Part shown: piece by piece, positions 45,914 through 54,200 of the stretch
How positions within the stretch are numbered: position 1 is the stretch's first letter
Layout: the number at the start of each line of letters is the position of its first letter
Source of the DNA: Aurantimicrobium minutum
Lineage (GTDB): Bacteria > Actinomycetota > Actinomycetes > Actinomycetales > Microbacteriaceae
Assembly: GCF_029893825.1 (NCBI RefSeq)
Contig: NZ_JARXXV010000001.1
Span: forward strand, 868,001 to 932,000
Direction: 5' to 3'
Length of the DNA: 64,000 nt
Program-made: the position numbers and the translations under genes
Notes under the pieces: generated by a model
What the model saw: only the letters and a program-made list of their open reading frames with translations
Told to the model about the DNA's origin: nothing
Databases searched by the model: none

Positions 45914-47056
45914 CTAGAGAGCTAGCGATGCTCGGCGGAAAGCTTCCGTCAAAATCTCGGGGCTGGTTGCCATGTTCACACGAATGTGACCTTCACCACC
46001 CTGACCAAAGACGTGGCCACTACTGAAGGCAACCTTGCCCTTCTCTAGGAACACCTGACCGGGGTCATCGCCAAGGCCCAAGGGGCGGCAGTCCACCCAA
46101 GCCAGATAGGTTGCCTCCACTGGCGTGTAGTGCGCGCCGGGAAGGAACTGAGTAACTAATTCAGACACCAGGTGACGATTACGGTCAATATCTTTGTTTA
46201 CTGCCGCAATCCACTCATCCCCACCGCGCAGCGCGGCAACGTGGGCAATCGTGCCCAAGTGGCTGGGTGCTTCAAGGTATTCCGCCTTCATGCTGCGCAC
46301 AAATTCGGAAGATTCCTTATTCGTGACAATGAGTGCACCCTTCAAACCTGCAAGGTTGTAGGACTTGGAAGCACTGGTCACCACAATGGCATCTGCTGCT
46401 TCCGGGATATCCAGGATGGAGATGAAGTCAAAGCCGGGCATGGTCAATGGTGCGTGAATCTCATCCGAGAGAATACGCAGACCATGCTTGGCAGCCAATG
46501 TTGCCAGCATGGTCAGTTCTGCGCGGGTGTGCACAGCACCACCGGGGTTGTGGGGGTTACTGATCAAGACCATGCCACCCTTACCCATTGCGGCAGCTTC
46601 TGTGAATGCCTTCTCAAGAGTCTCAGGGTCGAAGCGACCTTCTGATGTCAAAGGTGCATTCACGAGAGTGCGACCAGTACCGGCCACGATCATGGCGAAG
46701 GGGTAATAAACCGGTGGGGTAATCACCACAGGAGCACCCTCTTCAGTGGCATGAGAAATAACTGAACCCAAACCACGAATCACGTCAATGACGGGGATTG
46801 TGTAGGCAACGTCGAGATCAAGGTTCCAGTGACGCTTCGAGTACTCCACGAACGCTTCACCATAGAGATCCCCCACGGCATAGCCAGTGTCACCATTGAC
46901 CAGTGCAGCGTTGACCTCTTCAATCACGGAAGGTGCGATGGGCACGTCCATCTCGGCAACCCAAAGTGGTAACACGTCTGGGCCGTAGTGCTGCCATTTT
47001 GCACTGGTGCGGGTGCGCAGCTGGTCGAGAGTAAAGGTGGTGAAGGGAGTGCTCAT
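45914..47056 (-). CDS. MalY/PatB-type aminotransferase (probable cystathionine beta-lyase)
   Basis: A PLP-dependent fold-type I enzyme of 380 residues. It shows WVAEMDVPIAPSV near the N-terminus, ISNPHNPGGAVHTRAEL, SDEIHAPLTMPGF and the PLP lysine in SASKSYNLAGLKGA. These are hallmarks of the MalY/PatB group, whose best-known activity is C-S beta-lysis of cystathionine or cysteine. It follows pdxH, which makes PLP. TAGGCT 6 bases before the ATG includes the pdxH stop. Confidence 0.85.
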   Translation of the reverse strand: MSTPFTTFTLDQLRTRTSAKWQHYGPDVLPLWVAEMDVPIAPSVIEEVNAALVNGDTGYAVGDLYGEAFVEYSKRHWNLDLDVAYTIPVIDVIRGLGSVISHATEEGAPVVITPPVYYPFAMIVAGTGRTLVNAPLTSEGRFDPETLEKAFTEAAAMGKGGMVLISNPHNPGGAVHTRAELTMLATLAAKHGLRILSDEIHAPLTMPGFDFISILDIPEAADAIVVTSASKSYNLAGLKGALIVTNKESSEFVRSMKAEYLEAPSHLGTIAHVAALRGGDEWIAAVNKDIDRNRHLVSELVTQFLPGAHYTPVEATYLAWVDCRPLGLGDDPGQVFLEKGKVAFSSGHVFGQGGEGHIRVNMATSPEILTEAFRRASLAL

Positions 47057-47062
47057 TGCTTC

Positions 47063-47068
47063 AGCCTA
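47063..47068 (-). promoter_or_regulatory. -10 box (TAGGCT) for the leaderless MalY-like gene, containing the pdxH stop
   Basis: The TAG stop of pdxH is the first half of TAGGCT. The downstream ATG follows 6 bases later. Confidence 0.55.
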
Positions 47069-47704
47069 GGGCTGAAGACGGCTGATCTGCCACTGATTAT
47101 CCACAAGGTCGTAACGAATGCGGTCATGGAAGCGCATCGAGCGTCCCTGCCAGAATTCGATGGCGTGAGGAAGGACCCTAAACCCGCCCCAGTGCTCAGG
47201 CCGAGGAACCAGAGCATCCCCTGGATACTGCGCTTCTAGCGCTGCGAGCTGTTCGTCAAGGAGGTCACGAGAGGCAATCGGTGCAGACTGATCACTTGCC
47301 GCGGATGCCAACTGAGCCCCCTTGGGGCGGCGCTGCCAATACAGGTCACTCACGGAAGAAACAGTGGGCTGTGCCTCGCCATAGACAATCACCTGACGCT
47401 TGAGTCCATACCAGGGAAACAGCAGAGAAATGCTGGGGTTAGCCAGAAGTGCTTTGCCCTTGCGTGAGGTGTAGTTGGTCACAAACTCGAAGCCGGTGGC
47501 ATCTAGGCCCTTGAGCAACACCGTTCGTGAGCTGACAGCCCCATCTGGATCGATGGTGCTGGCAACCATGGCATTGGGTTCAAAAACCTCTTCGGCTTCT
47601 GCCTGCTTGAGCCACTGTGCAAACTGCTCCAGCGGATTGGCAAGCGCAATCGATTCGTCGAAGGGGACGTTTCCGTAGTCGGTGTGACGAGAAAGCGATT
47701 CCAT
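47066..47704 (-). CDS. pdxH: Pyridoxamine 5'-phosphate oxidase
   Basis: An FMN enzyme oxidising pyridoxamine/pyridoxine 5'-phosphate to PLP. The 212 residues contain DPDGAVSSRTVLLKGLD, FEFVTNYTSRKGKALLANP, FPWYGLKRQVIVYGEA, the YWQRRPKGAQL segment and the C-terminal EFWQGRSMRFHDRIRY, all typical of PdxH. It starts 2 bases after the SDR gene and is followed by a PLP enzyme gene. Confidence 0.94.
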   Translation of the reverse strand: MESLSRHTDYGNVPFDESIALANPLEQFAQWLKQAEAEEVFEPNAMVASTIDPDGAVSSRTVLLKGLDATGFEFVTNYTSRKGKALLANPSISLLFPWYGLKRQVIVYGEAQPTVSSVSDLYWQRRPKGAQLASAASDQSAPIASRDLLDEQLAALEAQYPGDALVPRPEHWGGFRVLPHAIEFWQGRSMRFHDRIRYDLVDNQWQISRLQP

Positions 47705-47706
47705 AT

Positions 47707-48480
47707 TTAGGCCTTGGGCTTGAGTTCACCACGAATAAGTTTGTGCTGGGCTGCTTGGGCAACGGGACGAATGGTGATCATGTCCATGTTCACGTGGCCA
47801 GGAAGTTCAATGGCGTGAACTATTGCCTCGGCAACATCTTCAGCAACCAGAGGCGCTTCAACGCCGGCATAGAGTGCCTCAACCTTGGCGGTGTCTCCAC
47901 CCAAACGGTTGAAAGCGAACTCGTCGGTCTTGACCATGCCAGGGGCAATCTCAAGAACACGAATAGGTTCACCAGCTAGCTCCAGACGCAGCACACCCAC
48001 AACACCGTGAGCAGCAAACTTGGCGGCGTTATATCCGCCACCGCCTTCATAGGGAACAAAACCTGCTGTGGAGGTGACGGCCATGATGTCGGCGTGGCCA
48101 CCTGCTGCTGCCTTGCGCAGCAAGGGAAGCAGCGCACTGGTCACGCGCTGAACACCAATGACATTGACGTCGAACATGCGCTTCCAGTCTTCGGGGTCAC
48201 TATCTTCAACAGACGAAGCACCAAAGGCACCACCGGCGTTGTTCACCAGGGCATGAACAGGTCCAGAATCTGCAAGGAAGTCACGCAGAGCATCCACATC
48301 TTCCTGCTTGGTCACATCTGCCACGAAGGTGCTGATGCCGGACTGCGCTTCAAGTTCTGCCAGGCGGTCAGCCCGGCGGGCAACGCCAACAACCTGCCAG
48401 CCATGCTGGGCAAACAAACGGGCAGTGGCCCGACCTATACCGGAACTAGCTCCGGTGACAACAACGCGACGAGTGCTCAT
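47707..48480 (-). CDS. Short-chain dehydrogenase/reductase (YdfG-like)
   Basis: A 257-residue classical SDR. It has the NADP-binding TGASSGIGRATARLF with ARRADR at the end of beta-2, NNAGGAFGASSVED, the active-site region TSTAGFVPYEGGGGYNAAKFA (Ser, Tyr, Lys) and IAPGMVKTDEF. It is close in pattern to the NADP-dependent 3-hydroxy acid dehydrogenase group. The substrate is unknown. The ATG at 48480 is chosen over the longer frame because TACATT lies 7 bases upstream. Confidence 0.88.
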   Translation of the reverse strand: MSTRRVVVTGASSGIGRATARLFAQHGWQVVGVARRADRLAELEAQSGISTFVADVTKQEDVDALRDFLADSGPVHALVNNAGGAFGASSVEDSDPEDWKRMFDVNVIGVQRVTSALLPLLRKAAAGGHADIMAVTSTAGFVPYEGGGGYNAAKFAAHGVVGVLRLELAGEPIRVLEIAPGMVKTDEFAFNRLGGDTAKVEALYAGVEAPLVAEDVAEAIVHAIELPGHVNMDMITIRPVAQAAQHKLIRGELKPKA

Positions 48481-48487
48481 ACAAGCA

Positions 48488-48493
48488 AATGTA
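48488..48493 (-). promoter_or_regulatory. -10 box (TACATT) for the leaderless SDR gene
   Basis: TACATT on the minus strand, 7 bases before the ATG at 48480. Confidence 0.5.
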
Positions 48494-48514
48494 CCGCGGG
48501 AAGAAAGAAGATGT

Positions 48515-49402
48515 TTAGCCTGCGCGGCGGCGGCGCAACACAGCATCCAGGTCGAGCTCTGCCGACTCAACCTCTGAGACGACACCCATGCTTGCCAGGC
48601 GTGCGCTCACGCTGTCAGCAACAGGAACCTGAACAGGAGTTGCCGGAACAGAACGACGTAAGTTTTCAAGCCCTGCCTGATCCAGGCTCATGCGTTCAAC
48701 CAGTGCAGACTCTTGAGCGTTCTGACGCATGCGGTCAGCAGCCAACTGCGACTGAACTACGGCCTGGGCCAATGTTCCCTCGGAGAGGTGGAGCGGGCGA
48801 GGAAGAGCAGTAGGGGTCCAGCTGCGCGGCGCAACAGCAGGCTTGTAGTGACCTTGGTCAAAGAACTCAGAAGCAAAGCGGTTTGTCTGGGCAGGGGCAA
48901 CCTGTGCTGCTGCCTGAACCGACACAACCACTTCCTGAGTAATCAGTGCAGCAGCGAAGGCGATGCAGGAGATAGCGAGAGTTTCCCAGCTACCGCCGTT
49001 GGCGAGAATGAGAATTCCAGCAACCACACCCAGGATGCTTGCCAGCAGGAAGAGTGCACTTGCCAGACGATTACGGCGAGCGCGACGGGCAGCCATCTCG
49101 GCCTGCTCGTCATACCCCACGGCACGACCTGCTGCCTGGCGAACCTGTGCACGGGCGGCAGCTTCTGCCTGGCGCAGAACACGCTTTTGTTCAATGACGG
49201 CGCGAGCAGATGCTTCCACGCGAATCTCCTCGGGAACGTCTGTGGTTTCTGCCAGTGCGCGGATGGTTTGTTGCATGCGCACGGCATTGCGCTCGGTCGC
49301 ATCGAAGTTGCGACGGCGCAAATATGTTGGGATTAAATAGGCAATCCAGAGGGCAGCAGCAATAGCGAAAACTATGCCGCCACCGAACATTCCACCACTC
49401 AT
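48515..49402 (-). CDS. Hypothetical membrane protein with Arg/Ala-rich cytoplasmic region
   Basis: A 295-residue protein of no family I can name. Residues about 7-26 form a first membrane segment followed by PTYLRRRNFDATERNAVRM. A charged helical stretch runs from about 35 to 112. Two hydrophobic segments follow near 113-134 and 140-162, then a Gln/Ala-rich tail ending RRRRAG. Similar proteins occur in Microbacteriaceae. TAACTT lies 6 bases before the ATG. Confidence 0.7.
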   Translation of the reverse strand: MSGGMFGGGIVFAIAAALWIAYLIPTYLRRRNFDATERNAVRMQQTIRALAETTDVPEEIRVEASARAVIEQKRVLRQAEAAARAQVRQAAGRAVGYDEQAEMAARRARRNRLASALFLLASILGVVAGILILANGGSWETLAISCIAFAAALITQEVVVSVQAAAQVAPAQTNRFASEFFDQGHYKPAVAPRSWTPTALPRPLHLSEGTLAQAVVQSQLAADRMRQNAQESALVERMSLDQAGLENLRRSVPATPVQVPVADSVSARLASMGVVSEVESAELDLDAVLRRRRAG

Positions 49403-49408
49403 GTTTCT

Positions 49409-49414
49409 AAGTTA
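49409..49414 (-). promoter_or_regulatory. -10 box (TAACTT) for the leaderless membrane-protein gene
   Basis: TAACTT on the minus strand, 6 bases before the ATG at 49402. Confidence 0.5.
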
Positions 49415-49463
49415 CGAGTGAAAGTGGTCTGCGCCCTTTAAGGACAGGGTGTGTTGTTTTCCC

Positions 49464-50105
49464 TTATGACAAACCCAGTGCTTCATAGTCAGCGGCAGGA
49501 ACCATGCTGACATCTGCCGGGACGAGTCCCGACTGCCATCTATTCAAGACTCCGCCAGGAATTTCTTCCTGAGTGAGCGCGAAAGCGAAGTGGTCTCGCC
49601 AGTCACCGTTGATGTGGATATAACGGCGGCGAAGGCCTTCATATCTAAACCCGAGCTTCTCCACGATGCGCAACGAAGCTGCGTTCTCGGGTCGAATGCA
49701 GATCTCCATGCGGTGCAAACCCAGACTGCGTAAGCAATAGTCCGTGGCCAAAGCAACCGCAGTGGGCGTCACACCCTTGCCCGCAACGCGTTCGGCAACC
49801 CAATACCCCAGCTGCGCTGAGGAGAGGGAGCCATAAACAATGCCAGAGACGTTGAGCTGACCCACCAACTCGCCGTCATATTCAATAGCGAAAGGCAGAC
49901 CAGCACCGACCTTGGCATGGGCCAGGAGGTTTCGAATACCAGCCTTGGTGTCAAAGCTCACGAAAGATTGCGGCGCTGTTGCTTCCCATTGGCGCAACCA
50001 GGCACGGTTGCGCATCAGTTCTTCTTCCAGTTTCTTGGCATCGCGTGACTTGATCCCACGGATACTCACGCGCCCCTCTGTGAGGGTGGGAATGATGGCA
50101 GCCAT
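49464..50105 (-). CDS. GNAT N-acetyltransferase, RimJ/RimL-like
   Basis: A 213-residue acetyltransferase. The acetyl-CoA pocket is seen in LGYWVAERVAGKGVTPTAV, and the C-terminal RimJ-type block in RPENAASLRIVEKLGFRYEG. RimJ/RimL enzymes acetylate N-termini of ribosomal proteins; the substrate here is not known. A GTG two codons upstream is in frame, but TAGGCT 7 bases before the ATG at 50105 favours the ATG. Confidence 0.85.
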   Translation of the reverse strand: MAAIIPTLTEGRVSIRGIKSRDAKKLEEELMRNRAWLRQWEATAPQSFVSFDTKAGIRNLLAHAKVGAGLPFAIEYDGELVGQLNVSGIVYGSLSSAQLGYWVAERVAGKGVTPTAVALATDYCLRSLGLHRMEICIRPENAASLRIVEKLGFRYEGLRRRYIHINGDWRDHFAFALTQEEIPGGVLNRWQSGLVPADVSMVPAADYEALGLS

Positions 50106-50112
50106 GTTCACA

Positions 50113-50118
50113 AGCCTA
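50113..50118 (-). promoter_or_regulatory. -10 box (TAGGCT) for the leaderless GNAT gene
   Basis: TAGGCT on the minus strand, 7 bases before the ATG at 50105. Confidence 0.5.
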
Positions 50119-50149
50119 ACTAAGCCCCAGTGCTGGTGTCACAGCCAAT

Positions 50150-50155
50150 TAGAAT
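50150..50155 (+). promoter_or_regulatory. -10 box (TAGAAT) for the leaderless 5-formyl-THF cyclo-ligase gene
   Basis: TAGAAT, 6 bases before the ATG at 50162. Divergent from the GNAT box 32 bases away. Confidence 0.55.
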
Positions 50156-50161
50156 TGAGGC

Positions 50162-50743
50162 ATGTCAGAGAATCTTGTTGCCGCAAAAAAGGCTTTGCGT
50201 GCTGAGATTCGCGAGCGTCGCAGAAACATCACCGAGCACGAGCGCGCTGAAGCAACCGCGGCAATCACCGAGCATCTCAAGCACCTGGTTGCTGCCCGCG
50301 GCGTGAAGAAACTCTCCTGCTATCTGGCCACCCCCTCCGAGCCAGAGACTCGCCCCTTCCTCAGCTGGGCCTATGACAATGGCATTGAGGTTTTGCTGCC
50401 GGTAAGCCGAGATGATGGCTTGTTGGATTGGGCCATCGCGAATGACTCCCCCGATGAAAACATTGGAATGTATGGCTTGCCCGAACCCACCGGCGAACTG
50501 GTGGGCCCTATCGCAATCAATGGGGTTGACCTCATCATTGTTCCTGCCTCTGCCGTTGATAAGCAGGGTGTGCGCATGGGCTGGGGTCGTGGCTATTTCG
50601 ACAAGACACTTGGATCTATGGGCAAGCGCCCACCTGTTTATGCGATCGTGTTCGACTCTGAATACGTTGATTCCTTACCCCGCGAAGTACACGATCAGCC
50701 GGTCACCGGCGTGGTCACCCCTTCCGCCCTGATTACGTTCTAA
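50162..50743 (+). CDS. 5-formyltetrahydrofolate cyclo-ligase
   Basis: ATP-dependent conversion of 5-formyl-THF to 5,10-methenyl-THF, returning folate to one-carbon metabolism. The 193 residues have KKALRAEIRERRRNI at the N-terminus and the family signature VDLIIVPASAVDKQGVRMGWGRGYFDK, with the Gly-rich phosphate loop. It is usually called ygfA or mthfs. The leaderless ATG is fixed by TAGAAT 6 bases upstream. FmdB follows after 20 bases, a frequent actinobacterial pairing. Confidence 0.94.
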   Translation: MSENLVAAKKALRAEIRERRRNITEHERAEATAAITEHLKHLVAARGVKKLSCYLATPSEPETRPFLSWAYDNGIEVLLPVSRDDGLLDWAIANDSPDENIGMYGLPEPTGELVGPIAINGVDLIIVPASAVDKQGVRMGWGRGYFDKTLGSMGKRPPVYAIVFDSEYVDSLPREVHDQPVTGVVTPSALITF

Positions 50744-50763
50744 CTGACACCACGGAGATACAC

Positions 50764-51006
50764 GTGCCTACTTATTCCTACCGCTGCACCGAATGCGACA
50801 ACGCTTTCGATATTCAGCAGGCGCTCAGTGACGACTCGTTAACAGAGTGCCCCTCCTGCAAGGGCAAGCTTCGTAAGCTTTTCAACACCGTCGGAGTGAC
50901 ATTCAACGGCTCTGGTTTCTACCGCACTGACTCTCGTTCAAGCGGATCATCCAGTTCTAGCTCCACCGGCTCATCGAGCTCGAGCTCCTCTAGTTCAACT
51001 TCCTAG
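50764..51006 (+). CDS. FmdB-family zinc-ribbon protein
   Basis: An 80-residue protein. The FmdB zinc ribbon has two CxxC knuckles, C8-C11 and C29-C32 (YRCTECDNAFDI...TECPSCKGKLRKLF). Residues 56-80 are almost only Ser with Gly and Thr. The GTG start has GGAG 8 bases upstream. Its function is unknown; FmdB proteins are proposed regulators or metal-binding proteins. Confidence 0.9.
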   Translation: MPTYSYRCTECDNAFDIQQALSDDSLTECPSCKGKLRKLFNTVGVTFNGSGFYRTDSRSSGSSSSSSTGSSSSSSSSSTS

Positions 51007-51019
51007 AACGTTTCGGGCG

Positions 51020-51229
51020 CTAACCCCAGTGGGGTGGCTTGTCACGCTTGAGCTGTTCGTCATTACTGAGTGAACGCTCTGCCCAGTCTTCACCAGCGTC
51101 CTCGGCAGGTGCGCCAACAAAACTGGGATCAATCGTGACGCCTTCTGGCTGCCACTGAACTCGGCGGTTCTTTCGGGGTGAACCACTGCTCGACTTCTCA
51201 GACTTCGAAGTCTCGGGCTGCTCAGCCAT
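51020..51229 (-). CDS. Small hypothetical protein
   Basis: A 69-residue hydrophilic, probably disordered protein with a Ser/Lys/Glu-rich start, a central WQPEGVTIDPSFVG and the end KRDKPPHWG. The ATG overlaps the stop of the upstream helicase-like gene (TAATG), so the two are translationally coupled. No family recognised. Confidence 0.6.
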   Translation of the reverse strand: MAEQPETSKSEKSSSGSPRKNRRVQWQPEGVTIDPSFVGAPAEDAGEDWAERSLSNDEQLKRDKPPHWG

Positions 51230-54200
51230 TAGTTCTCAGGAAGATTGATGGGTTCGGTGACCGCGTCAGGCTCTGAAGTCCGTGGTGTATCCATGATGAC
51301 GTCGGTGAAGGAGATGGAGTCATCAACTTCTTCTACAACGACCTCTTCTTCAATAACATCTTCAACAACAACCTGTTCAACGAGGACATCACCGTCAGCA
51401 TCTTCGACAATCACTGTCTCTTCGAACGTGATGACCTCTTCAACTACGTCTCCGACAACAACTTCTTCAACGATGACCTCGTCGACAACCTCTACCGCAA
51501 CTGGTGCTGCCACAACAGGAATATTGATGGGACCGGTTTGAATGTCATCTTCAGCGGGGTCAACGCCAATGAGTGCTGCAATACGAGTTGCGACTGCTTC
51601 AGGATCTGCAAAGAGTTCGAAGGCGTGAATGCGGATGTAGTGCCAGCCAAGACGGCGAAGCATTTCGGGGCGCAGGCGCAATGACTCACGCAGGCTGCCA
51701 CGAGCAAGTACAGCATCTGTCTCCACGGCAACAGCACGGCCTTGGAAGGACGCAGCCAATGCAATCTCTCCTGCGTGGTTGAGCGAGACCGTGAGACCAC
51801 GACGCTCCAAGCGCTTGGCTAAGTCAACAAGCATGGGCTCGGGAGTTTCTGTGCCAACCTCACGAGCAATGGGCTTTTCCGTTTCAGAAAGTACCTCTGC
51901 CAGTGCGCGCATGCCATCAGAGAGGCGACTCTCGTCGATGTCACCGGGTCGGAAGCACGAGACGATTTCCATCGAGCGGCGTGCTCGGGTCATACCGACA
52001 GCAAGCAAACGCTCACCACCAGGAAGAGCAAGCGAACCGAAGTCGGAAAGCAGGCGTCCGTGAGGTGTGCGGCCATAGCCGATGGAGAATATGACGCGGT
52101 CTCGGCTTTGTGCGACGGCCTGCTCGAGTGTCATCACAGCAAATGCTTCAGGGCGATCTTCGAGAATAAACTCGGCCAAATCAGCACGGCGAGCAAAGGC
52201 AGAAAGCACTGACTGTTCAACACGAACGGCGTGCTTAGGGCTCGCGGTAATCACCATGAGTGATTCATTGGGGCGCTCGGCAGCGTGTTCCAGCACGAGC
52301 TCCACCACGCGCGAGACTTCAGCATCCACGCTCTCCACAGCACCGGATGCCGAGTCAGGCATACCCGAGCCATCAGCGATGTAGTGCAGGCGCAAGCTGG
52401 AGTGGCCTAGGAAGGTTCCTGCCCACGGTAGGGATGAAATCTTGCCGCCATAGAACCTACGGTTCACCACATCTGCCAGATCTTCACCACCGGCACGATA
52501 ACTCTGCGTCAGCGTGCGAGACGGAAGAATTCCACTGAACTGGGCCAGGGCAGACCTACTGTGCCACGCATCTGCGTCCCGAACGGGAGGCAATGGGGTT
52601 TCAAATTCACCCATACCGGTTTCAAAGCGTGAGGGTGTTTGAGTGACGGGGTCACCAAAGACAACCACTGATGCACCGCGGCGGATTGCTCCTGCATTCT
52701 CGGCAACGGTAGTTGCTCCGGCATCGACTAAGAAGACTGCATCGAAAGAGACCGAGTCAGGAATGAGGTGTGCTTCATAGGGTGAGCACAACCACACGGG
52801 AGCAATAGATTTCGCCAGGCGTGGTGCGAGGGAAATGAATTCATCGGGGCTGAGGGCATCCCCACGCAAGCTTTGACGCAGACGCTCTGCCTCATCGGGA
52901 AGGTCAACTAATCCGATCTTCCACAGCTCTGCCAAGCGAGCTGCCAAGAGCCCACCATTTGCCGATGCGTGAGCATCATCCACGAGTCGGAAGTCAGACT
53001 CGAGGCGATCCAAGATAGAGGTGTTGGCGTTGAGTAAAGCCTTGTCGGTGGTGAGCATGCCTTCGAGAACCGACTGCCACCAGGCCAGTTCGAGTTCGTC
53101 AGCCACTTCGCTTTCGGGCACGTGACGAGAAGAAAGATCAGCAAGCAGAACATCAAGATCAAGTTCACGCAGATGAGCCAGCAGCGAGGTGCGCTCTTGA
53201 AGATTGTGCAGAACCTCAGACTCAGCAGCCAATCCTGAAACCTTGTTGGTCAGGGTTGCGATGGGGAGCTTAGCGAAGGACTGATCGGTGCCCTTGAGGC
53301 TCAGTGCAACATCCAGGATGTCCAGCTCTGCCATCACGCTTTGGTAGTTCGCCAGAAGATCTGCCACACCGACAGGAACTTCAGGAACAGCACCGGCGAC
53401 GACGTATCGCTGCCACAGCACACGCTGCTGCTGAATCTCAGTGAGGGCTTCGTGCATATCGGCAACGTTTGCCCCGGGGCGAACGTATTCGAAGGCGAGC
53501 TTCTTGAGGCGTCTGCGGTCGCCACCACTCATGCCACTGCCACGACCAGAAGTTGCCGTGATGAGTTCCGTGAGCGGACGGTCATATACCGAAGGCAGGA
53601 ACTTGTCCAAGGTCTCGCGGATGTCCACCAGCAACTGCAGATAGATGCCCAGCTCTTCTAAGTTCTCGAACGGGCGCATCTTGGTGCGGCTGAGTACTTC
53701 CTCAGCACGCTCGAGAAGTTTGGGCAGCTCAGTCTGGTGTAGACGCTTGGCCTGCTGATGTGCAGCGGTGGTTTCTTCAGGTGTGGGGAAGTTTGCTCCG
53801 TACCACGGAGAGTCATCGGGACCGTAGCGGAACTCTCCCAGGGCAGCTGCCTTGATCAGGCTGGCTGCTGCTTGGGGGCGCGAGTTAGCCAAACCTTCGA
53901 TGGCACGGCGAGGCAAACGAGCCGTGGTCGAAGGTGGCGTGGGCAACAAGCTCAGGCGTGAGAGTTCTTCAAGCGCGTCAAGGACAGAAACGCCCAGCAC
54001 CTCGTCCTTGCGAGTGAGTGAGCCACGGTAGTCCAGCAACACCTTGCGCAAACGAAGCAGTGCGTCATCAACGTCGGAGACGTTGGGACGCGTGGCCTTC
54101 TCATTGCGCAAGATGGCGTTGATCAAATCACGGCGCAGGGTCCGCGGTGAAACGGTGAGACCTTCAAGACCAACCTGACTCAGACGGTGAACGATGGAGT

